This document shows, piece by piece, positions 11,156-21,106 of a DNA stretch of 64,000 nt. Within the stretch, counting starts at the first letter, position 1. The number at the start of each line of letters is the position of its first letter. The notes under the pieces are model-generated. The model was given only the letters and a program-made list of their open reading frames with translations. It did not search any database and was not told the DNA's origin. Source of the DNA: Petunia secreta (taxonomy: Eukaryota > Streptophyta > Magnoliopsida > Solanales > Solanaceae); NCBI GenBank assembly GCA_029990175.1, contig JARKIP010000005.1:32931501-32995500 (forward strand). The letters are read 5' to 3'. Made by a program: the position numbers and the translations under genes.

Positions 11156-12242
11156 AAGGCTCGGGTTATGTTCTTACAAACCCCCGTTCCTTGTTCCATA
11201 TGTTAGTTTCATTGTTGTTGTTGTGTTGTTCTTGAAAAATTGAAGAAAAACAAAAAAATTGAAAAACTAGAAAACTTGACAAAATTTGGTCGAGCGGGTT
11301 GGATACGAATCCCCGAGTGTTAAAAAGTAGTGGGGTTTGTTCCTTGTTGTATTCCCGTCGTTTTGATACCCATATATCGTGTTTTGGTGTTACGAATCAA
11401 AATTTCCAAAATCAAAATCCAAAAGTTTGAAAATTTCTTGAAAACGCTTCAATCTTGAATCGAAGCTTGTTGTTGTTTGTTTGGAGTTGAAAACTATTGG
11501 GAATTGGTTGTTATAGTTGTATACACCTTTGGGTATCGTTGGTTTTGTGTTTCGGGTTGAAATCGAGCCAAAAATTTGGCCAAAATCGCCAAAAACCCGT
11601 TTTTGAGCTGCTGTGAAATCGCAGAGATTAACCCTTCGCGATCGCGAAGAGCAATTTCGCGATAGCGAAGAACAAATTATTTTTTTGAAAAATTAACCCT
11701 TCGCGATCGCGCGCGTCTTGTCGCGATAGCGAAGAACAAAAAAAATTTCAGAATTCCAGTTTTGGGACAGAACGTTCGCAACGGCTTCCGAACAGTTTCC
11801 AAACATCATGACTCCAATTGGACCATTAAATATGATGAGTTTGTAGATCACAAACAAAATTTCATCCGATTCCAAATCCATTTGGTGCCAATTCGAGTCG
11901 AATCTTTTGTGTCCCGTTTTCTACCGTACCTCTTGGTTAGTGTTTTGAAGGTAATTGGCCTACTTGAAAGACACTAATCCTTTAGCGTATTAGGTATTCG
12001 TGCGTAGAGGAGATTAGAATTCAAAGAAGAGTCGTAGAACTCCTTTGGCCTCAAGTGCGCACTTTAAATAGCCGTCCGTACATAGAGTCTCATTAATTCC
12101 ACTCCGAACTTTAACTTGGACATGCTAGTTGTGATTACCTTGGTTCCCAAGTTGATAAGGCCTCGCTCTTGAGTGTACATATATTGAGTGATACACGTGA
12201 GGGAGTGACTTTCGGGAGGTTTTGTGCTTTGGTGTTGCAACA
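11156..12242 (+). other. Element A 5' leader
   Basis: About 1.1 kb untranslated. It contains two perfect GCGATCGC palindromes and two GCGATAGC near-copies (about 11635-11735), the same palindrome type as in its LTR. Near 12026-12066 there is a block (GTCGTAG...CTCAAGTGCGCAC) also found in the leaders of B, H and, more diverged, G, D and J. The segment before the start codon (GGTGTTGCAACAATG) corresponds to the GTAGGTACAATG start context of J and D. Confidence 0.7.
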
Positions 12243-15158
12243 ATGTCGGATGTTGATTGTGGAGATTATGGCTCATGTGGCGATGATGCGAGTTGCTATG
12301 ACTCGTATGGTGATGATGGAGACTATGGTTCCTACGAGGGTGATGATGGCCATTACTATGATGATGGAAACCATGGCTCCTATGATGATGAAGCGGTTCA
12401 CTATGATGATCGAGAGGTTGGTGACGACTATGAAGCTCATGAAGATGAATTCGATGAATCTAATGCTTCTAGTCAAGAACCCGAGGATGGTGACGCTTCA
12501 AGGTACATAGATCCTACTCACTCTTCTTGTGAAGATTTTGATAATGTTGATAGTGACCTAGATAGAGTTGATGATGAGGTTGAGTATATGAATTATTCAT
12601 TTGCATCTTCTCTTGGCGTTGCTAGTGGAGTACAAGGGAGTAGTAGAGGACCTTCCATTAGTATGGGAGGTGGTGGTGGTTGTTCCATGGGGAAGGAGAA
12701 GCTTGCATCATCTAGGTACGCTAGGCGACCTAATGCTTCTAATTCCCATGTGGAGGTTGGTTTGAGAGATGGTGTTGCTTTTGCTACAAAGGGGATGTAT
12801 GCCGTGAGGGGCGTGGATGGTTGTAGTAGGAGTAGTGCTATGGGCTATGGAACCAAGGCGAGAGGCACTTATGGGTTCCATGGCATGGTTCCTTCCTTGA
12901 CTTCCAACGACATTGCTAATGTTGGGAGAGTGACGGGAAGAGGAGAATGTTCTGGTGGTGTTGCCACTAGTGGAGAGATAAGGGAGACCCAAGTTGTCGG
13001 AGTTGACACTTGTGGGCGTCCAAATTCTCATTTGGGTGCCAATGTGCAAGACTTGGGTAGATGTAGGTTCGTTGTTGAGGTAGATGGTAACGGAGGATAC
13101 TTGCTCAAGATTGGTGGTACCGATGCCAATTGTATTAGCACCTCTTTGGTTGATAGGCTTAGGATACCATGCCACAAGCTAGAGCATCCTTATGAGTATG
13201 ATGGAGTGTGGGTTTCTAAGGAGGCTCGGGTACTCATATCTCATAGGAACTATAAATGCTATGTGTGGTGTGATGTGTATCCCATGCGTCATATTGATGT
13301 GTGGATAGGTGACCGGTGGTTGGAGGGGAAGAGGGTGCAATATAGTGTGGTGAAGGGTGCGTATCTTGTGGGCGTAGGGCAAAGAGTTTATGACTTTGTG
13401 CCTTACCGGGCGAAGAGCCAAGTGCCTACTAGTGCGCCTTCTTTGGCTAGGCAAAGGAGCAAGGAGCAAGAACTTCATTCCATGGTTGACAATGTGCAAA
13501 CAAGAAGTCCTACAAACACAAGCAATGGTGGGACTAGTGCTACAAAAGAGTTGACAAATGTCAACAAGGTGAACCCGAAGCCACTTCCGAAGCCGAGTGG
13601 TTCACCAATGAAGAAGAAGGAGACATCAAGTGATGAGTCTCCTAGTCCTAGATTCCGGGTTGACGTGAAAGGTCCACCTACTCCGGCTATGGGTATTCTT
13701 GGGCCTCGTCCCAATTCGCCCGAATTTGAGAGACAAAAGATAGAGAGGAGTAAGGGAGCGACCGGTGACAACTCTCGAGTGGAAAAAGGAGAGGATGTGT
13801 TGAGAGATGTGAGTGAGTTGTTGCCACCCGAATCTACACCCGACCTTGAAAAAAAAATGAGGGAAAAGAAAGAGGGAAAAAGAAAAATTGAGAGTGAGGG
13901 CACCCCTTATTCTAACCTTAACCCTTTATCCTTTTCTTCTCTGTGTTTGAATTCTTGTGTAGGGATTCTTGGAGGCAAACCGATGGAGCCTCAACCATGT
14001 TCCGGGATTGAAAGACAAGGTGAAGGAGATGCCGAATGTGAGCTACAAGGTGAAGACGTTCTTGACACTTCAAAGGTATGTGTTAGTTCTTCCTCCCTTG
14101 AGCATGCTACTTCCTTGTCTTGTTATGTTGTTAGTGAAAACTCTAGGCTAGTTGATGATATGTATGATTACAATGTGTTTGCAACTAGTGTAGGGTCATT
14201 GGGTCAACTTGTGTGTGAAAATGAACCACTAGTTGAGAGGATTGAAAAGCCACATCATGATGTGAGCTCGGTTTTCGTTGAACCTCTCTTTAGTGAAGAT
14301 GTTGAAGTTGACCTTGTTTGTGAACCTTGTTATGACACCCCACCCATATTTGATAAAGGTGAAGATGCATTGCATGATAATCTTATTCTTCCCTTTGAAT
14401 GCTTAATTGATAATGGTGGCATCTTGTGTCGTAGTGAGGAGAGTTGTAACCTTGAGGGGTCTCTTGAGAATGAGATCGATCGACTTGTGTTCGGTGACTC
14501 CTCAAGTGTCGATGTTGTCTCTAGTTTGAGAACTTCACCTTTGCTTGCTAATGAACTTGAGAAGTGTGCCTATACTAATCCTTTGTATGAGCGCAACTTC
14601 AATGAAAATGGTGAATTGTATCAAGCTAGAGTAGAGTGTGAGTTTGGACCTCCATGGATTGGAATGCCTAACTCTATGGATAATCCGTTGTTTGAGACCT
14701 CCCTTGGGAGTTTGTCTAGTGACGAGGGTTATCTTGGGGGAGTATTTGGGGGTGAGGAGGTACCTCTTGGTGTGTGTAATAATGCTCGTAAGAAGGGGAG
14801 TGGAGTATTTGATGTTAGTTGTCGCTTGAACTATCTTACTTACTCCATCCCATATGTTGAGCACACCTTGAGTGTCGAGCATGCCAAAGCCGATGTGTCA
14901 CATTGTGATAAAATTGATTTGAAGGCTTGGTGTGTTGATGGTAAGCTTAGGGGTCATCGGACATTTGATTGCTACATGTTGCATGACTTTGATCTCTTTG
15001 CTTGTTTTGAAAATGAGTGCTTGTTCTTGTCGAGCCAAGACTTTGTTGTCTCCTTTGGGGACATATGCTTTTCAATAGGTATTGACGCTTGGCTCTATCA
15101 CAAGAGTGTGTTTTCCACACCACTTGCACTTATTCTTGTTAAGCTAACCTACTTGTGA
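12243..15158 (+). CDS. Novel 971-aa protein of non-autonomous LTR element A
   Basis: One uninterrupted frame. I chose the ATG at 12243 over an upstream GTG because its context matches the gag start of J and D. Residues 1-115 are very rich in Asp, Gly, Tyr and Ser (repeats like YGDDGDYGSY). Residues 130-250 are Ser/Gly-rich. Residues about 268-390 align with the retropepsin part of J gag-pol (SLVDRLRIP, DVYPM...WIGDRW), but the catalytic DSG is replaced by GGT. Residues about 452-545 form a Lys/Ser/Pro-rich block (SSDES, PPTPAMGILGPRPNSPEF) nearly identical in B and H. The last 400 residues contain conserved phrases (VFATSV, EPLVER, KKGSGVFDVSC, IDAWLYHKSVF) that I do not recognise. No RT, integrase or zinc knuckle is present. 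A structural or trans-acting role is inference. Confidence 0.85.
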   Translation: MSDVDCGDYGSCGDDASCYDSYGDDGDYGSYEGDDGHYYDDGNHGSYDDEAVHYDDREVGDDYEAHEDEFDESNASSQEPEDGDASRYIDPTHSSCEDFDNVDSDLDRVDDEVEYMNYSFASSLGVASGVQGSSRGPSISMGGGGGCSMGKEKLASSRYARRPNASNSHVEVGLRDGVAFATKGMYAVRGVDGCSRSSAMGYGTKARGTYGFHGMVPSLTSNDIANVGRVTGRGECSGGVATSGEIRETQVVGVDTCGRPNSHLGANVQDLGRCRFVVEVDGNGGYLLKIGGTDANCISTSLVDRLRIPCHKLEHPYEYDGVWVSKEARVLISHRNYKCYVWCDVYPMRHIDVWIGDRWLEGKRVQYSVVKGAYLVGVGQRVYDFVPYRAKSQVPTSAPSLARQRSKEQELHSMVDNVQTRSPTNTSNGGTSATKELTNVNKVNPKPLPKPSGSPMKKKETSSDESPSPRFRVDVKGPPTPAMGILGPRPNSPEFERQKIERSKGATGDNSRVEKGEDVLRDVSELLPPESTPDLEKKMREKKEGKRKIESEGTPYSNLNPLSFSSLCLNSCVGILGGKPMEPQPCSGIERQGEGDAECELQGEDVLDTSKVCVSSSSLEHATSLSCYVVSENSRLVDDMYDYNVFATSVGSLGQLVCENEPLVERIEKPHHDVSSVFVEPLFSEDVEVDLVCEPCYDTPPIFDKGEDALHDNLILPFECLIDNGGILCRSEESCNLEGSLENEIDRLVFGDSSSVDVVSSLRTSPLLANELEKCAYTNPLYERNFNENGELYQARVECEFGPPWIGMPNSMDNPLFETSLGSLSSDEGYLGGVFGGEEVPLGVCNNARKKGSGVFDVSCRLNYLTYSIPYVEHTLSVEHAKADVSHCDKIDLKAWCVDGKLRGHRTFDCYMLHDFDLFACFENECLFLSSQDFVVSFGDICFSIGIDAWLYHKSVFSTPLALILVKLTYL

Positions 15159-15230
15159 AGTAGGACGTTTTGGTTGTGCTTGTTTTGATTGTAGGTTTTG
15201 ATGGTTCGATTTCGAGGACGAAATCCTTTC

Positions 15231-15243
15231 AAGAAGGGGAGGA
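15231..15243 (+). other. Polypurine tract of A
   Basis: AAGAAGGGGAGGA immediately before TGATGC. It follows the conserved GATTTCGAGGACGAAATC block; both are shared with B, E, H and J. Confidence 0.85.
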
Positions 15244-16067
15244 TGATGCAGCCCAAAATAGCCTAAACGACAACCATCAAAAGCCAAGCTCGAGAGCACA
15301 TGGGATACGAGTCAAGGCCTCCAGAAACATCTTGAAGATCATGCATTGGAGCGCCAAGGACGGAGGAAAACAGGGCAGGAAACTGGGCAGCCCAAAACAG
15401 GGCAAAACAGGGGAGCAAACTGGGAGCTCACTGCCTAACGAAGAACATTTGTTCTTCGCGATCGCGTCACTACCTGCGCGATCGCGAAGAGTTCCTGAAT
15501 ACCCTGCGCGATGGCGCCCAACTGAACGCGAAGGCGAGCTGAGGATGAGCTGAGGATGCTGAAGACTTGCGCGATCGCGAGCCCATGGCGCGATCGCGAT
15601 GACTGGGAGTGTTGCCTGCGCGATCGCGTGACTCTTTGCGCGATCGCGATGACTTGGAGTTGAGCAGCGGACCAGAATCAGCTTCAGGGGCCATTTTTGT
15701 CCATTTAGCATTGTAAATGTATAAGTAGCACATTTGCTCTTCATTTCATTAGTTAGCCATTGTTTAGAAGATAGAATTGAGAGAGAACATTGAAGAGGCC
15801 GAGCCCTTCTTGTTTGAGCCCGAGGCTCGTGTATGTCTCGACTTGGAACCTATGGAGATCGACACCTAGTTTGATTCCATTGTAAGGTTCGAGTTTCCCT
15901 TCTCCCTTTTGAATTCAATTAACGTTAGTGAATTGAATTCGATTCTTTCTTCTATTTCTTGCCTTCCTAGTCTCTAATTTCTCGATATCCTAGATATCTC
16001 GTATCTTGCTTTTATCGCTTCCGCATATTGTATCGTGTTTAGCTTCCGCGCATTTTCCATTGCATCA
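15244..16067 (+). repeat. Element A, 3' LTR
   Basis: 824 bp; I found no difference from the 5' LTR. Six GCGATCGC palindromes at about 15461-15641. The right TSD ATTTG follows at 16068-16072. Confidence 0.93.
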
Positions 16068-16072
16068 ATTTG

Positions 16073-16945
16073 ATCCAACAAGACATCCAACACAGAAACA
16101 CAACAAGACATCCAACATTGAAACACAAAGTTCAGAGTTTGATTGACCAAAGCAAGACAATAGTACAACAAAACCAACAAAGGGAAATTGCAACTCCCAA
16201 ACCACAAAAACACTATTTTCACAAACTGATCCACCAAAATTGGCTCCATGACTCTCGAACGCACAAAAACATGAAGACATTAATCACAACCTAAGACGAA
16301 TACAATTTTAGACAGCCTCCAAAATCTAGCAAAATCCAAACACCGAACTTCAGTCTGAGTATTCAAATGTCCACATACTCATAATCGTTGATATACCCAA
16401 TTGTCACACTAAAGGACGAGCGAAAATTCTAGCCAATACATTGGTGTTCAGTACCATACAACCACCTTCTCTCGGTGATCTGTCATGAACAATAAACTGG
16501 GGCAGAATTTTTGAGGATCCCCTCAAAAATACCAAAAGACGCAAACTTGACACTGGGGCGGAAATTTTTGAGATCCCCTGAAAAATTTCAAGTATATCCT
16601 TATAGGAGCAACACAATAGCCTTCTTAGTGCATTGCATGATTTAACAAAAGCATTCTATTTGTCGCACATTACTTTACTTTTGCTTGCAGGATATGCAGC
16701 CCGACCTAACAATGATAAGCATTCAGTTTTTCTTTGCTGTACTTTACTTTTGCTTGTAGGGTATACGGCCCAAAGGGTAGACAACCATATGAATAAACAA
16801 CATGACAAGGGAACAATTATACAAGATATAGCAGTAGAGTGCAAAACAACAAATACGCAAGTCGACCTCCAATAGAAAACTCATAAACTTTCTTTGATTA
16901 TAGGTTTACACAGGTACCCAGTACACCTAACAACCCTTGCAAAAC
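16073..16945 (+). other. Element C internal DNA, middle block
   Basis: Continuation of C after element A. No gene seen. It contains two similar phrases, ACTTTACTTTTGCTTG(C/T)AGG(A/G)TAT, near 16671 and 16739; a related TTTTGCTGCAGGGTACTCC lies at 18280. Such repeats with GCAGGGTACTCCCCG are reminiscent of Ogre/Tat 3' regions. Confidence 0.5.
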
Positions 16946-18140
16946 AACATACATCAATTTGGAGAAGCATAGAATCTATGTCGGTCGATATATAGGGTCC
17001 GTGTATGTGGACATGATATCAATTTGATAGAAGCATAGAATCCATGTCGGTGGATATATAGGGTCCGCGTCTGTGGACATGACATCAATTTGACAAGCAT
17101 AGAATCCATGTCGGTAGATATATAGGGTCCGCGTCTGTGGACATACATCAATTTGACAAGCATTGGATCTGCATCGTTGGATATATAGGATCCGCGTCTG
17201 TGGACATGACATCAATTTGACAAGCATAGGATCTGCATCGGTAGATATATAGGGTCCGCGTCTGTGGACATGACATCAATTTGACAAGCATAGAATCCAT
17301 GTCAGTGGATATATATGGTCCGCGTCTGTGGACATGAAATCAATTTGAGAAGCAACAGAAGCATAAGATCTGCATCAGTGGATATATAGGGTCCGCGCCT
17401 GTGGACATGACATCAATTTGAAAAGCATAGAATCCATGTCGGTGGATATATAGGGTCCGCGTCTGTGGACATACATCAATTTGACAAGCATTGGATCTGC
17501 ATCGTTGGATATATAGGATCTGCGTCTGTGGACATGACATCAATTTGACAAGCATAGGATCTGCATCGGTAGATATATAGGGTCCGCGTCTGTGGACATG
17601 ACATCAATTTGACAAGCATAGAATCCATGTCGGTGGATATATAGGGTCCGCGTCTGTGGACCTGACATCAATTCAATAAGCATAGAATCCATGTCGGTGG
17701 ATGTATAGGGTCCGCGTCTGTGGACATGACATCAATTTGAGAAGCAACAGAAGCATAGAGTCCATGTTGGTGGTTATATAGGGTCCGCGTCTGTGGACAT
17801 GACATCAATATTGACAAGCGTAGGATCCGCATCGGTGGATAGATAGTGTCCGCGTCTGCCGACATGACATCTTTTGAACAAGCATAGAATCCACGTCGGT
17901 GGATATATATAAGGTCTGCGTTTGTGGACAATTCAACAATTGAAGGTACAAGGTCCGTTGTTTGTGGGCATAGTTCAGCAATTTGAAGCAGAGTAAGGTC
18001 CGCGTTTGTGGACATAGTTCAGCAATTTGGAGCGGTAAGGTCCATGTTTGTGGACAGACCAACTATTGATCAAGCATAGAATCTGCGTCGGCAGATATAT
18101 AAGGTTCACAGTGGTGAACATGACAACAATTTGCGGTAGA
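16946..18140 (+). repeat. Tandem repeat, 62-66 bp unit, about 17-18 copies
   Basis: Units of the form GGTCCGCGTCTGTGGACAT...ATCAATTTGACAAGCATAGA...GGTGGATATATAG. Starts of GGTCC at 16996, 17062 and 17126 give the period. A block of about 328 bases (from 17133) is repeated from 17461, a higher-order duplication. Copies decay toward 17950-18140. Long minus-strand open frames through it are a by-product of the periodicity. Satellite-like arrays are known in the 3' regions of Ogre/Tat elements. Confidence 0.88.
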
Positions 18141-19059
18141 GCTAAGTCCGCAGTGGTGGGCATAGCAATGGAAAGACATTTGGATGAGACATCAATCAAA
18201 CAAGTACAAGACAAAACAACCACTCGGCTCAACAAGGAATTTTACCTTACTTTATATTTATATCTACTGCATTTATCAAGATTTTGCTGCAGGGTACTCC
18301 CCGATATCTCAACAAAACCTTGTGCCATACTCTCGCGCCTGTTCCCACCATCACTACCAATTACGCAACCGCAAAACCTCAAACATATACAAAGCAAAGC
18401 CTAACCTTACGGACAATGCCTTTTGCTACACCCACAAGCTACCTATCTCGCCAAGTTCCAAGCTACAATTCCATACTCGCACCAGCGGCCTACCTAATCC
18501 TTCCTTGTCGATTGGGTGTCAGTTTCATATTCCTTCCTATCCGTATGCATCTGCATCAATTGTGAGTATTTTCGTGCTTAATCAGGCCCGTCTGTTTGAA
18601 TCGTGCACACTCATAAAACCACGCCCTAAATGTTTCCAAACTCATTCAAGGTAATGTTGAAGGCAAGATGACCCATTTATCGAGAGGAAGTGGAAACTAT
18701 GTCCATGTAAACTCCTCTTTATGGGTGTGTCGTGCACCACATCTTCATAACTAGGATGATTATAAGCCTCTCTTCCCACGCTCGATTTATCGATGTTATT
18801 TCATCTCCGACAATACCTTTGCTTTATTCATCATTTATCCCGCCAAAAAGGCAAAACATACACGAATCTAAATTTTACATACTTGGATAAGTTTAGTCTT
18901 TACATCCAAAATCGTATGTAGGCAACTCAGAGACTGGGGTTCGGCCGAAACACTTAAATACTCTCATTTTCCCTTTCCACCGTTTCGCCTGCCAGTCGTG
19001 ACAAAATTGGCTACTCCGTCAACTATCTTTGCTCGAAGATTTTTTCATCATACCCGGGC
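18141..19059 (+). other. Element C internal DNA, 3' block
   Basis: Non-coding. Contains GCAGGGTACTCCCCGATATC (about 18290) and, near the end, GGCAACTCAGAGACTGGGG and CCCGGGCAAAGA. These phrases resemble the stretch before the polypurine tract in Ogre/Tat elements. It is cut at 19064 by element B and resumes at 32015 with the tract itself. Confidence 0.6.
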
Positions 19060-19064
19060 AAAGA
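19060..19064. repeat. Probable TSD of element B, left copy (AAAGA)
   Basis: AAAGA precedes TGATAAG. The right counterpart reads ATAGA (24414-24415 joined to 32015-32017 once J is ignored), one mismatch. Imperfect, so moderate confidence. Confidence 0.55.
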
Positions 19065-19839
19065 TGATAAGACCCGAATTGGAGCCACCAAGAGCCAAGC
19101 ATGAGAGCACAAAGGATACAAGGCAAGGGCACCGGAGGAGGGTTCGAGAGTGATTTGGAGTCATGGACTTGAGCGCCAATGAGGGAGGACCGGCTACGGA
19201 CCAAGGAGGAACACTTAGAGTCCATTTTGAGCCGTTTTCAAGTCTCCCAGGAAGGAGGCGGACCGCCCATTGGACTAGGCGGACCGCCTAGTTGACTACA
19301 CCTCTCAGGATCTCTGGCCGCCTACTGCAGAGGCGGACCGCCCATTTTCCAGGCTGGGCGCCTACTATTCAGGCGGGGCGCCTAGTTTGCTGAAGGCCCA
19401 TCCGGGTTTCCTACTTATTTTGAGTGTAATTCCAACTATAGCCCTAAGTGACATGTATTGTTTTGACTAGACTTAGGGGCTATTTAGACATTTTATTTAG
19501 AAGTGTGGTGAACCTATAAATACCACACAGTCATTTATTTCATTGAGCTTGTTTAGAATTGAAGAATAGACTTAGTAAGAGAGGCAAGGCCTTCTTCTTT
19601 GTAGAAGCTTGAAGCTTCGGATTATCTCTTTGCTTGGAGCCTATGGAGATCCGTCACTAGTACGAAATCCTTGTATGGTTCAAGTTTCCCTTCCTCTCTC
19701 GGATAATCAATTCATGGTTTGAATCGTTTGTCCATTCTTTTCTTCTATTTCTGTTCTTCCCATCCCTTACTTTCTTGTTATCTTTGATTATTGCTTCCGC
19801 ATCATTAGCTTATCGCTTCCGCCTATTTGGGTCTTATCA
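19065..19839 (+). repeat. Element B, 5' LTR
   Basis: TGATAAG...CTTATCA. Palindrome cluster of GGCGGACCGCC and GGGCGCC motifs at 19255-19400. TATA box CTATAAATA lies in a 7-bp perfect inverted repeat, GTGTGGT (19503-19509) / ACCACAC (19522-19528). A 15-base palindrome GAAGCTTGAAGCTTC is at 19604-19618. Confidence 0.9.
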
Positions 19840-19842
19840 GTT

Positions 19843-19854
19843 TGGTATCAGAGC
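19843..19854 (+). other. Primer-binding site, initiator tRNA-Met (B)
   Basis: TGGTATCAGAGC, three bases after the LTR. Confidence 0.9.
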
Positions 19855-21106
19855 AAGGCTCGGGTTTTGTTTCTACAAACCCCCGACCCTTGATTCTTCG
19901 TGCCTAGGTCGATTCCTATCTTTAGTTTCTTGTTTGTTGTTATTGAAAGAAGAAAATTACAAAAAAATTGAAAATTGAAAAATCTAAAAATTTGGTGTAT
20001 CTTGTTGGTTTGAATGATTTTTGATATGGGTGTTATAGATTCTTGATCGTGGATGAATCCCCGTTACTTGGGTACCAAAATTGTTGGATTTGGTGGAGTT
20101 TGAAAAAATTGAAACCCCAATTGCCCTTAAACCCTTGATGAACTTGTTCTTGATGAATTTTGGCTTGATTCTTGGGTTGGATTGATGTTGGATTGAAAAC
20201 TTGATATTGGGGATTGAGCTTCATTGAAAAACAAACGATTCGATACCAATTTTGTGGGATTTGAACCTATATAACACCTACTTTGATAAATCACAATCCA
20301 TTTTGAAACCCTTTGATAAACCCTTGTGTTCTTGAAGAGGATGAACATGGTGAATTCGTTGTTTTCGATTGGGGTTTGTTAAAAATCATTGGGGTTTGAT
20401 CTTTGTGGGTAAAACAACATTTGGGTACCTTTGGATTGCTAAAACAACGTGTGGTTTGTTGGAATTTTGGGTGTTAAAGTTGAAAACCCGTTGTTGAACT
20501 GTGCTGAAAGTTGCAGGAGGCGGAGCGCCTCAATTTGGAGGCGGAGCGCCTCAAATTTGTTAGCTCTCTGGAAATTTGGGAGGCGGAGCGCCTAGCTTAG
20601 GAGGCGGACCGCCTACTTTGAAGAGGCGGAGGGCCTCAATTTCAGGGCGGAGGGCCTCAATTTCTAGGCGGAGGGCCTCAATTTCAGGGCGGAGGGCCTC
20701 ACACCTGAAGCCTTTTTCGGGTAGTTTTCTTGTAGGTTTTCGCTTGTTCTTTGCTTCCGAACTTCGTGGTTAGTGTTTCTAGGGTATTAGTCCTACTTTA
20801 TTAACACTAATCTTTGATTCCCTAGGGTGTTGTGTGTCTTGGAGTATTCACTTAAAGTCGTAGATCTTGCTTGCTTCAAGTGCGCACTAAATTAGCTTCC
20901 GTACATCGAGTCACCTAAATTCCATTCCGGACTTTTACTTGGATATACTAGTTGATTGATCTTACCATTGTGGTTCCTAAAAGAGATAAAGGCATCTTTG
21001 GGTGGGGGTTTGGGAGTGTGCACACTAAAAAGAGTGTTGAGAGCCACCACCAAAGGTAAGGGAGAGCAAGTGAGGTTGTTTATACTAACCTTTGCACTTT
21101 CTTAAC
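19855..21106 (+). other. Element B 5' leader with a possible mini-intron
   Basis: About 1.25 kb untranslated. A cluster of AGGCGGAGCGCCT palindromes and their GGCGGAGGGCC decay products sits at 20515-20705. The leader block GTCGTAG...CTTCAAGTGCGCAC is at about 20856-20891. Just before the gene lie GGTAAGGG (about 21054), TACTAAC (21083-21089) and TTTTGCAG (ending 21119), which together look like a donor, branch point and acceptor about 65 bases apart. Removal would delete the ATG at 21107. Confidence 0.65.

Larger units (their letters stand above)
10318..16067 (+). mobile_element. Element A: intact non-autonomous LTR retrotransposon with a novel gene
   Basis: A complete 5750-bp element with 824-bp LTRs that I read as identical, perfect ATTTG TSDs, initiator-Met PBS, a leader, one long open gene (12243-15158) and a polypurine tract. 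It has no gag-pol, RT or integrase. Identical LTRs imply a very recent insertion, and therefore mobilisation in trans, most likely by a CRM-like relative of element J that shares PBS, PPT and leader features. This is the best preserved example of the group. Confidence 0.9.

Noticed and set aside
11144..11165. tRNA gene fragments at the TGGTATCAGAGC sites
   Set aside because: Only the 12-20 bases complementary to the tRNA 3' end are present, always next to an LTR; these are primer-binding sites.
12169..12510. Met-rich plus-strand frame overlapping the start of the A gene
   Set aside because: Shifted reading of the GATGATGG-rich repeat coding the Asp/Tyr/Gly region; not conserved in H.
16946..18140. 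CRISPR-like array
   Set aside because: Units vary along their whole length with no constant repeat and unique spacer pattern, and the setting is plant retrotransposon DNA.
16954..18235. Several minus-strand open frames with repeated phrases such as KLMSCPQTRTLY
   Set aside because: They are periodic translations of the 62-66 bp tandem repeat, occur in more than one frame and have no start context; a repeat artefact.
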